A stretch of 64,000 nucleotides of DNA, taken from NCBI RefSeq assembly GCF_003114855.1, contig NZ_BFBB01000004.1, forward strand, positions 1 to 64,000, written 5' to 3'. The notes under the pieces were generated by a model, which saw only the letters and a list, made by a program, of their open reading frames with translations, ran no database searches and was not told where the DNA came from. The DNA is from Leptospira ryugenii (lineage in GTDB: Bacteria; Spirochaetota; Leptospiria; Leptospirales; Leptospiraceae). The translations under genes were made by a program, and so were the position numbers. Of the stretch, positions 37,320 to 47,768 are shown piece by piece. Every line of letters begins with the position of its first letter. The first letter of the stretch is position 1.

Positions 37320-38007
37320 AGACGTCTCCCATTGATAACAAGGAATGGATTAATTCATAGTTTGGATCAAAATGTGTGTTTGCGTATTCAACAAAATGCT
37401 TTCCCATTAAATACTCTTTAGGATACTCTGTAAATCCAAGATTAGGAACACCACCAAACTTTTGTATGATCCTAATGTTGTCTTCTAAAAGCTCATTTTT
37501 AGTACCAACTGTATAAAAACCAACCACTGGTATAAATCTTTGCAAAAGCGCTTCCAAGCTCAATAGGGTATGGTTGATTGTGCCCAATTGGGAAGAATTG
37601 ACGAGGACAACGGGAACATTGATCCTTCGGATGAGATCCCAAAATAAAACTTCCTCTGTGATCGGCACAAAGATCCCTCCCGCACCTTCCAGTAGTACCG
37701 CCTCTTTCACCTGCACCAGGATTTTCTGAGTGAGGGAAGCTATCTCAATCTTTCTTCCTTCTTTCGCAGAGGCAAAGTGCGGGCTCGAAGGGTGTTCGAA
37801 TTCGTATAGAGAGGGGAGAAACCTTTCCTCTGGCAATAAACTTGCAGTTTGGACCAAATCTCTGTCGCGGGAGCCCGAGCTACCTGTCTGGATTGGTTTC
37901 CAATAGCGGTAGTCATGGGAGATGCCATACTTTGCCATAAATAAAGAGGAAAAAAAGGTCTTCCCTACATCCGTTCCGGTGCCAGTGACGAAGAAAGCTG
38001 GATTCAC
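37306..38007 (-). CDS. bioD: Dethiobiotin synthetase
   Basis: This encodes 233 residues from GTG 38005-38007. The P-loop 'GTGTDVGKT' then sits at residues 9-17, as in other BioD proteins; the longer frame to 38151 would add about 48 unrelated residues. 'WKPIQTG' and 'LLEGAGGIFVPI' are the substrate and Mg-ATP loops. It forms dethiobiotin from diaminononanoate and CO2. It is divergent from the cyclic-nucleotide-binding gene at 38066, and its end overlaps the probable CTG start of bioA. Confidence 0.93.
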   Translation of the reverse strand: MNPAFFVTGTGTDVGKTFFSSLFMAKYGISHDYRYWKPIQTGSSGSRDRDLVQTASLLPEERFLPSLYEFEHPSSPHFASAKEGRKIEIASLTQKILVQVKEAVLLEGAGGIFVPITEEVLFWDLIRRINVPVVLVNSSQLGTINHTLLSLEALLQRFIPVVGFYTVGTKNELLEDNIRIIQKFGGVPNLGFTEYPKEYLMGKHFVEYANTHFDPNYELIHSLLSMGDVSETF

Positions 38008-38065
38008 AAGCTCAAGTTTTATTAATTCTCGCACCCGTCTATCCGATTTATATAGAAGAGGCCTT

Positions 38066-38590
38066 ATGCAACTGCCACTTTGGAAATCAATTTTAAAACG
38101 GGATGACAATCCCATCACAGAAATCTCTGCTTTTTTGCGAGAGACTGCCATCTTTCAAGGCATGTCAAGAAGGACCTTACGCGAAGTGGCAAGGCTCATC
38201 CACAAACGAAAGTACTATGCGGGCGAAACTATTTTTTTCCAAAGCCAAGCCGGTACTGGAGTTTATCTCATTGTGAGTGGAAAGGTAGAGATCTTCTCAC
38301 AAAGAGAAGGCATCACCTTAAAATTAGCAGAATTAGAAAAGGGTGCTTTCTTTGGAGAACTTGCTCTCTTCCAGGACATCCCAAGGTCTGCCACAGCGGT
38401 TGCGAGCACAGATAGCATTTTATTGGGTTTTTTCCAACCAGAGTTGAAGACACTTTTAGAGACAAAACCAAGAGTTGGGAACGAGCTTCTTTTGAGTTTC
38501 GCAAGTATCATTGCAGATCGATTGCGAAAGACAAATGATACATTGGAAGCTGCCTACTTCAAAAATAAAAAAGAGAAGATGGCTAAATGA
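38066..38590 (+). CDS. Stand-alone cyclic-nucleotide-binding protein
   Basis: This encodes 174 residues from ATG 38066 (AGAGG six bases before it). The body is a CNB beta-roll: 'YYAGETIFFQSQAGTGVYLIVSGKVEIF', then the phosphate-binding cassette 'GAFFGELALFQDIPRSATAVA' with Glu and Arg in place. There is no HTH or other effector domain, so it probably acts by protein contact. It overlaps the AI-2E-type permease gene by four bases (ATGA), so that permease may be the target of regulation. The ligand (cAMP or cGMP) is inferred. Confidence 0.82.
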   Translation: MQLPLWKSILKRDDNPITEISAFLRETAIFQGMSRRTLREVARLIHKRKYYAGETIFFQSQAGTGVYLIVSGKVEIFSQREGITLKLAELEKGAFFGELALFQDIPRSATAVASTDSILLGFFQPELKTLLETKPRVGNELLLSFASIIADRLRKTNDTLEAAYFKNKKEKMAK

Positions 38591-39639
38591 AAACCTCACA
38601 AATCTCTGAGCTCATCTTACGCTTTGCCTTCTTTGCTTTAGTGATCATCACTATCCTTATAGGAATCATCGGAATCAAATTCCTAGCGATACCGATCTTG
38701 ATATCAGGGATTCACTTTTATCTGTTTCATCCCATCGTAGACCATTTAGAATCAAGAGGCATTCCGCGTTGGATGACCATTCTTAGCATCTTCTCGGTGT
38801 TAATTGGATTTGCGTATTGGTTTGTTGGATATTATCTACCAGATCTCTTTGAAGCATCGCAACCCATCATCGCCGAATGGTCTCAGAAGATGGATGACCC
38901 AAACTTCCAATTGATTGACTTTGATAAATTACCCATCCTTTCAAAAAATCCAGAGCTTTGGAAAAAGATCATAAAACCTGAGGACATTGCAAAACTTGCG
39001 ACTGCAAAACTAGAAATATTTTTACAGGAATTGGTTGTCATGATACCCACCTTTATCAGTTGGATCATCATCATTCCTATAATTAGTTTTTTTCTGCTCT
39101 TAGATGCAAATCTCATTTATAAATCTATCATAAGTTTAATCCCCAACCGTTTCTTTGAAATGTTTCTAATGGTTTTTTATAAAACCAACCAACAAATCAC
39201 AAGCTACCTAAAAAGTTTGGCCATCCAGTGTGGAATCATGGCTGTCGTTGCCTCCACGGGATTTTATCTTATAGGCTTTGACCACTTCTTTCTCTTTGGA
39301 TTTTTCTTAGGTATAGCGAACTCCATACCCTATATAGGACCGCTCCTTGGAATGATCCCTCCACTCTTGTTCGCCATCCTCTTTCCAGAGGCCAGCCCAG
39401 GTTTAGGATCCATAGTTGGCGTTGTGGGTTTTGCCCAACTTGTTGACAATGCTATCGTGCAACCAGTTGTGATCGCAAATGCAGTATCCTTACACCCCTT
39501 AGCAATCTTAATCGGTATCGCAGTTGGTGGTAACTTTTTTGGGATCTTTGGAATGCTGCTTGCGATACCTGTCATTTCAATCTTAAAAGTTACGATAGGT
39601 ATCTTATATGAATCGCTTAAGGAAAATCAGGTTATTTAA
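38587..39639 (+). CDS. AI-2E/PerM-family membrane transporter
   Basis: This 350-residue inner-membrane protein has about eight hydrophobic helices. It shows the AI-2E family pattern: N-terminal paired helices, a long soluble loop, then 'SIPYIGPLLGMIPPLLFAIL' and 'VDNAIVQPVVIANAVSLHPLAILIGI', which is highly typical of PerM/YdgG-like proteins. Members export small molecules or ions, including autoinducer-2 in one case. The substrate here is unknown. It is coupled to the CNB gene upstream and overlaps the convergent EamA gene by eight bases. Confidence 0.85.
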   Translation: MKTSQISELILRFAFFALVIITILIGIIGIKFLAIPILISGIHFYLFHPIVDHLESRGIPRWMTILSIFSVLIGFAYWFVGYYLPDLFEASQPIIAEWSQKMDDPNFQLIDFDKLPILSKNPELWKKIIKPEDIAKLATAKLEIFLQELVVMIPTFISWIIIIPIISFFLLLDANLIYKSIISLIPNRFFEMFLMVFYKTNQQITSYLKSLAIQCGIMAVVASTGFYLIGFDHFFLFGFFLGIANSIPYIGPLLGMIPPLLFAILFPEASPGLGSIVGVVGFAQLVDNAIVQPVVIANAVSLHPLAILIGIAVGGNFFGIFGMLLAIPVISILKVTIGILYESLKENQVI

Positions 39640-40513
39640 ATGCTGTGATGATAATACCTAAAAAGATCATCACACTTCCTAAAATTCCATAGATGCCCAA
39701 AGTTTCACCTAATAGCAGATAAGCGTACATAAACGAAAAGACTGGTTCTAAGGCAAAGAGAATACTTGCCTTGGTAGGTGACACGGCTTTCTGGAACTTC
39801 ACTTGGATCTGCAAAGTAAAGATAGTTGCAAAAAGAGAAGTATACACAACTCCTACCCAAAAATAGAGATCCAAATTTGTTTTCTCCCAAGACTTTCCGA
39901 TGTTTTGCTCAAATGGCAATGCAAAACTCGACAATATCGCAATTAGAAAGATCTCCATAGACACAAGGATGGGTCCAGGCACCTTAGGGCTATAGATATC
40001 GATCAAGATGATATAGACAGCAAAGAAAAATGCAGCGATTAAAGTGTAAAGATCACCTCTAGACAAAGTGTAATTTACCAAACTAAGAGAATTCTCTTGG
40101 TGGTTTTGAGAAATCAAAAACAAGCCAAGAAAGACGATGAAAACGGCAGACCAAATTCTAAGCGATGGGAATTGCCGTTCCCAAACCATCTGTAAGATGG
40201 GCACAAAGATCACATAAGCTCCGGTAATAAAACCTGATTGGGTAGCTGTTGTGTCCAAGAGTCCTATGGTTTGAAAGGCATAACCAAGCAAGGCGGAAGT
40301 TCCCGTCATCAAAGCAGGCAGAATGTTTGATCTTTTCCAAATGTCTTTTCGAAAGAGAACCTTTCGGTACAAGAGAAGGATTGCCATACCAGCAAACCAA
40401 AATCGAATGGAAATAAACAAAAAAGGCGGCACGGATACCAGCGCAAGTTTTATAGCGACAAAGGTGCCTCCCCAGAATAGAGCGGCTAGGATTAAAAAAA
40501 ACTCTGCTGGCAA
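39632..40513 (-). CDS. EamA/DMT-family transporter
   Basis: This encodes 293 residues with ten predicted helices in two EamA repeats ('ILAALFWGGTFVAIKLAL' in the first and 'ALEPVFSFMYAYLLLGETLGIYGILGSVMIFLGII' in the second). Such proteins are drug/metabolite exporters or importers. The start is TTG 40511-40513, as no ATG is available near the conserved N-terminus. It is convergent with the AI-2E-type gene. Substrate unknown. Confidence 0.85.
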   Translation of the reverse strand: MPAEFFLILAALFWGGTFVAIKLALVSVPPFLFISIRFWFAGMAILLLYRKVLFRKDIWKRSNILPALMTGTSALLGYAFQTIGLLDTTATQSGFITGAYVIFVPILQMVWERQFPSLRIWSAVFIVFLGLFLISQNHQENSLSLVNYTLSRGDLYTLIAAFFFAVYIILIDIYSPKVPGPILVSMEIFLIAILSSFALPFEQNIGKSWEKTNLDLYFWVGVVYTSLFATIFTLQIQVKFQKAVSPTKASILFALEPVFSFMYAYLLLGETLGIYGILGSVMIFLGIIITAFK

Positions 40514-40567
40514 TGAGATTCCTCTTTAGATCAATCTTTTTTCTGGAACAGAGAAGACAAGGAAAAC

Positions 40568-41797
40568 ATGATTTGGAAGTATAAGATCAAAAAACCAGAG
40601 TCCGGTACGAGTCTTAGTTGGGAAATATACTTTCCACCAGGATTACATACATTTGGCTCACAACTTCTCACAGAAAAACTGTCACAATTTTTTCTTCCAA
40701 ACCAAATAAAACCTAACATTCGTATTTTTAAAGAAAAAGTAAAACTAGAACAGACTAGCGCTCATTACATTACATTTTTGTATGAGACTTGTTTTTGGAT
40801 TCGCGATATTCGACTAATTCTCGCTAAATTAGACTTTTCCGATGACCCGGATTTTCAATGGGAGACGGCAAATGAAAGGATTCCTGGTTTAGTGAGTCCG
40901 ATGATAGAATCCCTTTTTCCCAAAAGAAACCAAAAATTTTATTCTGATATAAAGTCTAAACTGTCTATCTATTACTTTGAAAAAGAGGCTACTGTTGGTT
41001 TATCATTGTTTGGTGATCCTTCTTACCTAAGAGGACTGAAGGAAAGTTTTTCTAGCTCTGCACCTATATCAGAAGATTTTGCCTGTTCTTTTTTTGAATT
41101 TTTAGACCATACCTTTCCAACTAAAACCCAATTACCGAGTTCCTTGTTAGTACCATTTATAGGTACTGGGACATTTGGTACTGAATTTTTCTTAAGGGAA
41201 AGACAGACAATTCGTTCAGAATTACCTAAAAAATTTTTATTTCCCGAGATGAGCATATATCCTGCCAAAACAAAAGATTTCATCCTAAAAAAAAGAAATC
41301 ATCTCTCATCTACTTTGAGTACGCAGATATGGTATGACACTGACCCAGCGATTTTGACCTATTTAAAAAAAGAAAAGAAAAATTGGGAAAAGCATTGGGC
41401 CACCTCAATACCCTGGCACATAGAGACAAAAGATTTTTTCAAACTTTCTTTCGAGAGCCTTGTCCCTCTACTTCGTAAAGATTTGGAGCAAACTGAAATT
41501 AGAATTTTACTTCCACTAAATCCTCCGTATGGTCTCCGAAAGCAAGGAGTAGGAGCACCGAATAGCCAGATCTATGAAATGATAGGCAAACAAGTAAAGT
41601 TGCTACAAAAAGAATGCCAAAATTTGCATCTTAACGCAAAGATAGAAATTCTTGGTTTTATATTATGTGCGAGCGAAGAGCAGTGGTCCAAACTAATGCG
41701 GGAATGGAAGGATTGGAACTTAAAAACCATCCATGTGACTCATGGTGGCATTGACCTTAGAGTCTTATTTTTCCAATCTGTAGTAAAAGATGAGTGA
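40568..41797 (+). CDS. Diverged NPPY-type (UPF0020/RlmL-like) RNA methyltransferase
   Basis: This encodes 409 residues. An N-terminal region resembles a THUMP-like RNA-binding fold ('[22 protein letters not shown]'). The C-terminal class I methyltransferase shows '[12 protein letters not shown]' (motif I, about residue 198), a 'DTDPAIL' acidic motif, and 'LNPPYGLR' (about residue 318), the NPPY that methylates exocyclic amines of bases. Identity to characterised RlmL/TrmN is clearly low, so the RNA target is uncertain. AAGGA precedes the ATG. It overlaps ung by eight bases and is probably co-transcribed with it. Confidence 0.7.
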   Translation: MIWKYKIKKPESGTSLSWEIYFPPGLHTFGSQLLTEKLSQFFLPNQIKPNIRIFKEKVKLEQTSAHYITFLYETCFWIRDIRLILAKLDFSDDPDFQWETANERIPGLVSPMIESLFPKRNQKFYSDIKSKLSIYYFEKEATVGLSLFGDPSYLRGLKESFSSSAPISEDFACSFFEFLDHTFPTKTQLPSSLLVPFIGTGTFGTEFFLRERQTIRSELPKKFLFPEMSIYPAKTKDFILKKRNHLSSTLSTQIWYDTDPAILTYLKKEKKNWEKHWATSIPWHIETKDFFKLSFESLVPLLRKDLEQTEIRILLPLNPPYGLRKQGVGAPNSQIYEMIGKQVKLLQKECQNLHLNAKIEILGFILCASEEQWSKLMREWKDWNLKTIHVTHGGIDLRVLFFQSVVKDE

Positions 41798-42461
41798 AAA
41801 AGAAGTTCAAATCGAATCCTCTTGGAAGGAATTTTTACAAGAAGAGTTTACAAAATCTTATTTTATGGAACTCCGAGAATTTATCCGATCAGAGTATAGA
41901 GCCAAAGTTATTTTTCCTCCCGCCAAACAAATATTTGCTGCATTTGATCTTTGCCCTGTCAAAGCTGTCAAAGTTGTAATTCTTGGCCAAGACCCTTATC
42001 ATGGGAAAGGACAGGCACATGGTCTGTGTTTTTCCGTAAACGATGGAATTATTTTCCCTCCATCTCTCCAAAATATATTCAAAGAAATTGAGAGCGATCT
42101 GGGAAAACCCATACCAAAATCTGGTGATCTAAGTAGATGGGCAAGACAAGGTGTTCTGCTTTTGAATGCTAGTTTAACTGTTGTGGAGAACCAGGCAGGT
42201 TCCCACCAAAACAAAGGATGGGAAATTTTTACAGATGCTGTTATCCAAAAGCTCTCAAGTGAAAGGCAAAATCTTGTCTTTATTCTTTGGGGAAGCTTTG
42301 CACAAAAAAAAGAAGCACTCATTGATACAAAACAACATTTGATTCTGAAGTCCCCCCACCCCTCTCCTCTCTCGGCGCATAGAGGATTTTTTGGGAATCG
42401 ACACTTTAGTAAAACAAATGAATACTTAAGAACAAAAGGAATCTCAGACATTGACTGGTGA
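41790..42461 (+). CDS. ung: Uracil-DNA glycosylase
   Basis: This 223-residue family 1 UDG is full length. It has '[18 protein letters not shown]' (catalytic Asp, about residue 66), 'LLNASLTV' and '[11 protein letters not shown]' (the catalytic His loop, about 189). It removes uracil from DNA as the first step of base-excision repair. It overlaps the methylase gene upstream and the EamA gene downstream, so the three are likely one transcription unit. Confidence 0.97.
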   Translation: MSEKEVQIESSWKEFLQEEFTKSYFMELREFIRSEYRAKVIFPPAKQIFAAFDLCPVKAVKVVILGQDPYHGKGQAHGLCFSVNDGIIFPPSLQNIFKEIESDLGKPIPKSGDLSRWARQGVLLLNASLTVVENQAGSHQNKGWEIFTDAVIQKLSSERQNLVFILWGSFAQKKEALIDTKQHLILKSPHPSPLSAHRGFFGNRHFSKTNEYLRTKGISDIDW

Positions 42462-43356
42462 CCATAAAAAAGGTTATTTGTATATATTCCTTACTGGTTT
42501 ATTCTTCTCGATTGAAGTCATAGGTTTCAAACAAGTCTTTCGTTTGTACCATTTGGCTCCTGAGATCGCTGCTTTCTATGGGGTTTCGATTTCTTTTCAT
42601 TTTGTAAGTCCTTTTTTCCTTGCAAAAAAAGTCAATCGTGCTCGCTTACTGCGCACTATACAGTCAGATGGATTGATTTTGTTGATCGGAACTTCCCTGA
42701 ATTCTATTGGTATTTTACTATATTATTATGGACTTAGGATATCCGACTTAGGGCCTTCCGCTCTACTCATAAAGATGACCGTTTTGTACAATGTTCTCCT
42801 CGGAGTACTTCTATTAGGTGATAGGTTAAGATCTTTCGAGGTATTTGGTATCTTACTCGCGATTATTGGTATCGTTGTCATTTCCTCGCTACAAGGGCAG
42901 ATTCAATTTTCCTCTGCTGTCATTATGTTAATTTCGGCATTTTTCTTTGCATCGCAAAGCTATTTGATCAAAAGATACATCCCAAAAATAGATGGGATTT
43001 GTTTTGCCTATCTGCGTTTGGGAATATTGACTTTGATTTTTGCTTGTTATATCATATCGCAAAATTCCTGGCATGAGATTCCCATCCCAGTGGCTCTATC
43101 TTTGGGTCTCTTTTCCCTTTTTGGATTTTTTTTGGGAAGAGCATTTTTCTTTGAAGCACATAACCATCTTCCGATTAGCAAACTCAATGCGATTCTACTG
43201 ATCGAACCGGTAGTTTTATTGTTTATTGGAATTTTATTCCTAGGAGAGGCAGTCTCGGTCCAGAAATTTTTTGGTACTTTTTTGATTATTGGCGGTCTTT
43301 ATCTATTGATCTTTCATAAACAAAAATCCAAAAATCTTTCAAATCAAACCAAGTAA
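42451..43356 (+). CDS. EamA/DMT-family transporter
   Basis: This encodes 301 residues with ten hydrophobic segments in two repeats and the '[27 protein letters not shown]' signature of EamA proteins. The start is TTG 42451, inside the end of ung; no nearby ATG is in frame. It is a second, dissimilar EamA transporter in the window (the other is at 39632-40513). The substrate is unknown. It is convergent with the PaiB-like gene, overlapping by 18 bases. Confidence 0.82.
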   Translation: MTGDHKKGYLYIFLTGLFFSIEVIGFKQVFRLYHLAPEIAAFYGVSISFHFVSPFFLAKKVNRARLLRTIQSDGLILLIGTSLNSIGILLYYYGLRISDLGPSALLIKMTVLYNVLLGVLLLGDRLRSFEVFGILLAIIGIVVISSLQGQIQFSSAVIMLISAFFFASQSYLIKRYIPKIDGICFAYLRLGILTLIFACYIISQNSWHEIPIPVALSLGLFSLFGFFLGRAFFFEAHNHLPISKLNAILLIEPVVLLFIGILFLGEAVSVQKFFGTFLIIGGLYLLIFHKQKSKNLSNQTK

Positions 43357-43956
43357 GGCAGATTCCATAGCTTTTGCAATGTGTACGGCATTCTCGGTTC
43401 CGATCGATTGCAAAGCTTCGATTACACGTCTTTTCCTTTCTTCGGGGTGGTTTTGGCTAAGTTTTGCTTTTGCATCAACTTTAGTAATTTCCATTCGGAT
43501 GGCAACAATGCCCATAGTCAATTTCTGAAGGGTTGAATCTTCTAGATTTGAGAGATGATACGAAGAGTTCTTTCCCTCAAACTCATCTACTAAATCTAAC
43601 AAACTTTGGAGTACCTCCTTGAGATCAGAAACAAGCGTAAGGTGACCGTACACATGAACTGCCATGTAGTTCCAAGTGGGTACGGTTTGCGGAGTTTCAT
43701 ACCATGTGGGAGAAATGTAATGGTGCGGTCCTAAAAAAATGGCCATTCCTTCTCTCTCAGAAAGTGTCTGCCATTGTGGGTTTGCTTTTGCTAGGTGGGC
43801 GTATAAATAACGACGATCGGGAGATATCAGGAAGGGAATATGTGTCCCAAGCAAGGAATTGCCATCAAAATTGACCAATGTCCCAAAGGGATTCTCCTGG
43901 ATGAGCTTCCAGGGAAAGTTCGGATCTTTACTTTGAAAGGAGGCGGGAAGGAACAT
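43339..43956 (-). CDS. PaiB/FMN-binding-type protein
   Basis: This encodes 205 residues from ATG 43954-43956 (a longer frame to 44052 adds unrelated basic residues). 'MFLPASFQSKDPNFPWKLIQENPFGTLVNF' is the N-terminal pattern of PaiB proteins. 'THIPFLI' and 'HHYISPTWYETPQTVPTWNYMAVHVYG' are the split-barrel flavin-fold signatures. In Bacillus this family was called a transcriptional repressor, but many members are FMN- or heme-binding with unknown function. Reading it as a flavin-binding protein is safest. Confidence 0.85.
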   Translation of the reverse strand: MFLPASFQSKDPNFPWKLIQENPFGTLVNFDGNSLLGTHIPFLISPDRRYLYAHLAKANPQWQTLSEREGMAIFLGPHHYISPTWYETPQTVPTWNYMAVHVYGHLTLVSDLKEVLQSLLDLVDEFEGKNSSYHLSNLEDSTLQKLTMGIVAIRMEITKVDAKAKLSQNHPEERKRRVIEALQSIGTENAVHIAKAMESALLGLI

Positions 43957-44027
43957 ACACCAATTTTTTGACCTAGTCTTTTTTCGACTTTTCAATTTTG
44001 AATGAATTGTATTTTTTTGATGCATCC

Positions 44028-47000
44028 ATGAAATCCAAAACGTTTCTTCCATATTTCCTACTCATTGTAACAGCTATCAGTTGTGGAATCATGGATACAA
44101 GAAGAGACATGCCCACCGCAAAAAATGGAGTTTTGGATTTGCGTGATTGGGACTTTGAAAGAGATGGAAATGTACTTCTAGATGGAGATTGGCAATTTTA
44201 TTGGCAAGAAACAAAAGATGGAGTTCAATTTAGTGAGGACCTGCAACAATCCTTACCCAAAGTGTTTCTTCCGGTTCCCGGAGCCTGGAAGGGGCAAATG
44301 TACCAAGGCAAACCTCTTCCAGGATTTGGCTATGCTACATACAAGTTAAAAGTGCTTCTGCCGCCAAAACTCCCACAACTTGCGGTGCACAACTTGGACT
44401 TGTCTTCTTCTTATCGATTTTGGTTGGATGGTAAACTCTTACATGAGGAAGGTCGTTTTTCTCCTGAACCAGCCCAGGCCGAACCATCTTACAAACCATA
44501 TACGGGGGACTTGCCAAAATTAGGCGAACAGGCCGAGTTTATCGTCGAGATATCCAATTTCCATTATTCCAAAGGAGGCTTCTGGGAAAGCTCTGAGATT
44601 GGAGAGCAAAGCCAAATCTCCGCGAAACTCAATAAAAAGTACCAGATCATTTCGTTCGTTGCAGGAAGTATTTTTCTTTGGGCACTGTATCATTTGGGAC
44701 TTTACTTGATGCGACGAGAAGACAAACCAAGTTTACTCATCTCTCTCTTCAGCTTCTTTCTAGTCTTACGGCTTTTGACAACTGGGGAGCGTTTTCTTAC
44801 GGCCATCCTTCCCAATATCTCCATGGACCTTCTCATCCGTTTGGAATTTTCAACAGCCTATATTGCTACTGGAGTCTTCGCTTATTTTTACCATTTGGTC
44901 TTTCCCATGAGTATGGGCAAACGTAGCACTTATTTTTTCATTTTTACTCTAACACCATTTATTGCTTCATTGGTTGGCGATGTAGCTTCCTTTTCAAGCC
45001 TAGCACTCTATTATCAGGTCCTTTTGATAACTATTTGCCTTCGGACTATGATTGCGATTTTCCAGGCATTTCCATATAGTAAGACAAAGTCCGTTTTATC
45101 ATTAATCGGATTTTTATTCATTTTCACAACTGTGTTAAATGATACTTTCTATCAAAATAACATTATCAATACTATGAATCTTATCCCTTTTGGCTTTTTA
45201 GGGTTCATTTTATTCCAAGGTTACATTCTGTCCTATGATTTTACCAGAGCCTATCGAGATATTGAAGGACTCAAAAGCAATCTGGAGATTTCCAACCAAC
45301 AATTGAACTCTTTGAAAGGAGGATTGGAGGATTTGATTGTAGAAAGAACCAAAGAACTAGAATCCTCTCGCTCCAAAATTGAACAACTAAATGAATTTGC
45401 AAGGACTATCAACTCGACTATACGATTGGAAGCAATCTTGGAAAAAGCCCATCACTACTTACGTGCTGAAATAGATTCGAGTACATTACTCCTTTTTTTG
45501 GTAGATCCGATTCAAAAGCGTTTTGTTTTGCAGAAAGCGGTATTAGATTCAGATTCCAACGAGTCAATGTTAGAGAAGATACAATCTGTTCCTCTTCCTT
45601 TAGATGATAGGGCAGGTATATTGTTTTCTGTCTACCAGAGGAAGAGGCCATTTGTCTTCAAACGAGTGAAGGAAGCTCAATTTTTTGATTCTAATGAAAG
45701 GATTTTGTCCATCGTTGGAAAAAAACCAGGGATCCTTCTTCCACTACTCTCCCAAGGTAGAGTGATTGCTCTATTAGCAATCTTCAAACATGAGGAGAAG
45801 GACATTTTCTCCAATGAAAATTTAGAAATTACCAAGAGCATTGCAGAAGCCATTGCGACTTCCGTTGGGAATTCCATCCTAATTGAGAATTTAAACCGAG
45901 AGCGAAATTTTGCCGAAATCACAAAAATACAAATGGAAGATGCAAAAAATGAAATCTCCATACTCAATGATTTTACAAAAACGATAAATACAAAATCTGA
46001 CCTTTCCCACGTCATCGAAGAGATGTTTGATTATATTGAAAAGAATTTTAAAATAGCTGGCGTATTGCTACAGTTAGTTGACGAAACAAAAAAGGAATTG
46101 TACTCATACAAGATCAAAGAACCAAGGGATGTTAGCGAGGAGCAAATCAAGTTTGCAAAAGAACTTCGGCTTGTCTTAAACAAAGAAAGTGGAATCGTTT
46201 ACCGCATCTTCCAAAAGCAGAGGGCTTATTTGGTCAGTACAAAAAGAGGTAAACCAACCTCGCGCTTGGAAAGAGATGTGTATAGAGTGTTCCCAAACAA
46301 TCCTTTCTTTATTGTGCCCCTTGTTGTCCAAAACCAAGTGATTGGCATGGTGTATTTCACTTCTTTCCAAAAGGAAAACAAACTCCAATCCGATTTACAA
46401 AAGCGTATCGTAGGATTTTGCGACCAGATCGCAGGCGCAGTCTTAAACTCCATCCTATTACAAAGTGCAAATTTAGCAAAACGAAAGTCAGATCGCGCGA
46501 AAGCCGAAATCCAAAAATTAAATGAATTTGCAAAGAGGATCAACTCGCTCACACACTTAGAAGGAATCCTTGCGGAAATTTTTGGCTTCATAAAACAAAA
46601 TTATGAAATCGAAAATTGTGTATTATTTTATTTGGATCAAAACGATTCGCAGTTTCGTTATTTAAATCACTCAGGTTTCACTTTGATCGACGATTCTACG
46701 GTTGAGTTTTTTAAACAACTCACCTTCCCGTTGGAAAAAGAAGGTGGCTTTGTTTACCAATGTTACCTTCGCAAGAAATACTTTTATATGAGACATGTTC
46801 CGAAGTCTATACCATTTGCTATCGACAAAGAAGTGATAGAAAGATCAAAAACAAAGTCGCTCCTTATCTCACCATTGATCAACAATGATGCTGTCGTTGC
46901 CATGGCTATTTTTGGTATCATGGATGAAAACAAAGTCCTCAACAAAGAAGAAATTGATTCCATCATCGGGGTTTCAGAACACATTGCCAGTGCCATCAAT

Positions 47001-47768
47001 AATTCGTTTTTATTAAATAAAATCGAAGAAGAAAGAAAACGTTCGGAATCCCTACTACTCAATATTCTTCCCAAAAATGTAGCGAACGAATTGCACGAAA
47101 AAGGAAAAGTCAATCCAGTTGAATATGAAAATGTAAGTATGTTGATTACAGGGTTTCCTGGTTTCTCCCAAATGACAGGGGTCCTGACTCCAGAAGAATT
47201 GATCGAAGGATTGGATCTTTACTTTTCCCGCTTCGACGAAGTGATCTACAAATACAATTTAGAAAAGTTAAAAATGACAGGGGATATGTTTGTGGCAGCA
47301 GGAGGACTTCCTGTTGGCAATTTCACTCACCCGATTGATGTATGTTTGGCGGCATTATCCATCAGAGAGGCCGTTGAAGAATTGATCAAAAACAATACTG
47401 AAATTTCTTTCCAACCCTCTGGTGTTATGATTGCCATTCATACTGGGCCAGTCGTCGCAGGTGTGATTGGAAAATCGAAATTTAGTTATGATGTTTGGGG
47501 AAAAACTGTTACCCAAACACAAGCAATCCGTAGGGCTGCATCAATACCAAGAATCCATGTTTCAGAAGCAACTATGGAGAAAGCAAAATCATTTTTTCGT
47601 TTTGAAGAGCTGTCGGAGATCATTACATATGAAGGAGAAACCATTCGCGTATACGAATTGATATCATTAAAAGATGAATTAGTAGATCCTAGTACATCTT
47701 TGCCAAATGAACAATTCGACAAATTCTATACGCAGCAAAAACGAGGAGCAAGGATCCTTTCCAAATAG
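44028..47768 (+). CDS. Lipoprotein-signal 7TMR-DISM/GAF receptor with degenerate cyclase domain
   Basis: This encodes 1246 residues from ATG 44028. In order: signal with lipobox 'TAISC'; an extracellular beta-sandwich ('VLDLRDWDFERDG...GDWQFYW', about 25-190); seven hydrophobic helices (about 205-400), the 7TMR-DISM pattern; a coiled coil; three GAF-like domains (about 460-980); and a class III cyclase domain (about 1000-1190). The cyclase part keeps 'EKLKMTGDMF' and 'YDVWG' but has 'LITGFPGF' where the first metal Asp should be (Asp to Gly, about 1039). 'TVTQTQAIRR' replaces the 'TVNxASR' transition-state Asn/Arg. It therefore looks catalytically dead. It abuts the active paralogue directly (TAG then ATG). 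Confidence 0.8.
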   Translation: MKSKTFLPYFLLIVTAISCGIMDTRRDMPTAKNGVLDLRDWDFERDGNVLLDGDWQFYWQETKDGVQFSEDLQQSLPKVFLPVPGAWKGQMYQGKPLPGFGYATYKLKVLLPPKLPQLAVHNLDLSSSYRFWLDGKLLHEEGRFSPEPAQAEPSYKPYTGDLPKLGEQAEFIVEISNFHYSKGGFWESSEIGEQSQISAKLNKKYQIISFVAGSIFLWALYHLGLYLMRREDKPSLLISLFSFFLVLRLLTTGERFLTAILPNISMDLLIRLEFSTAYIATGVFAYFYHLVFPMSMGKRSTYFFIFTLTPFIASLVGDVASFSSLALYYQVLLITICLRTMIAIFQAFPYSKTKSVLSLIGFLFIFTTVLNDTFYQNNIINTMNLIPFGFLGFILFQGYILSYDFTRAYRDIEGLKSNLEISNQQLNSLKGGLEDLIVERTKELESSRSKIEQLNEFARTINSTIRLEAILEKAHHYLRAEIDSSTLLLFLVDPIQKRFVLQKAVLDSDSNESMLEKIQSVPLPLDDRAGILFSVYQRKRPFVFKRVKEAQFFDSNERILSIVGKKPGILLPLLSQGRVIALLAIFKHEEKDIFSNENLEITKSIAEAIATSVGNSILIENLNRERNFAEITKIQMEDAKNEISILNDFTKTINTKSDLSHVIEEMFDYIEKNFKIAGVLLQLVDETKKELYSYKIKEPRDVSEEQIKFAKELRLVLNKESGIVYRIFQKQRAYLVSTKRGKPTSRLERDVYRVFPNNPFFIVPLVVQNQVIGMVYFTSFQKENKLQSDLQKRIVGFCDQIAGAVLNSILLQSANLAKRKSDRAKAEIQKLNEFAKRINSLTHLEGILAEIFGFIKQNYEIENCVLFYLDQNDSQFRYLNHSGFTLIDDSTVEFFKQLTFPLEKEGGFVYQCYLRKKYFYMRHVPKSIPFAIDKEVIERSKTKSLLISPLINNDAVVAMAIFGIMDENKVLNKEEIDSIIGVSEHIASAINNSFLLNKIEEERKRSESLLLNILPKNVANELHEKGKVNPVEYENVSMLITGFPGFSQMTGVLTPEELIEGLDLYFSRFDEVIYKYNLEKLKMTGDMFVAAGGLPVGNFTHPIDVCLAALSIREAVEELIKNNTEISFQPSGVMIAIHTGPVVAGVIGKSKFSYDVWGKTVTQTQAIRRAASIPRIHVSEATMEKAKSFFRFEELSEIITYEGETIRVYELISLKDELVDPSTSLPNEQFDKFYTQQKRGARILSK

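Noticed and set aside
43957..44052. Longer start for the PaiB-like protein
   Set aside because: The added residues are basic, match no family pattern and overlap the receptor gene; the family N-terminus begins at 43956.
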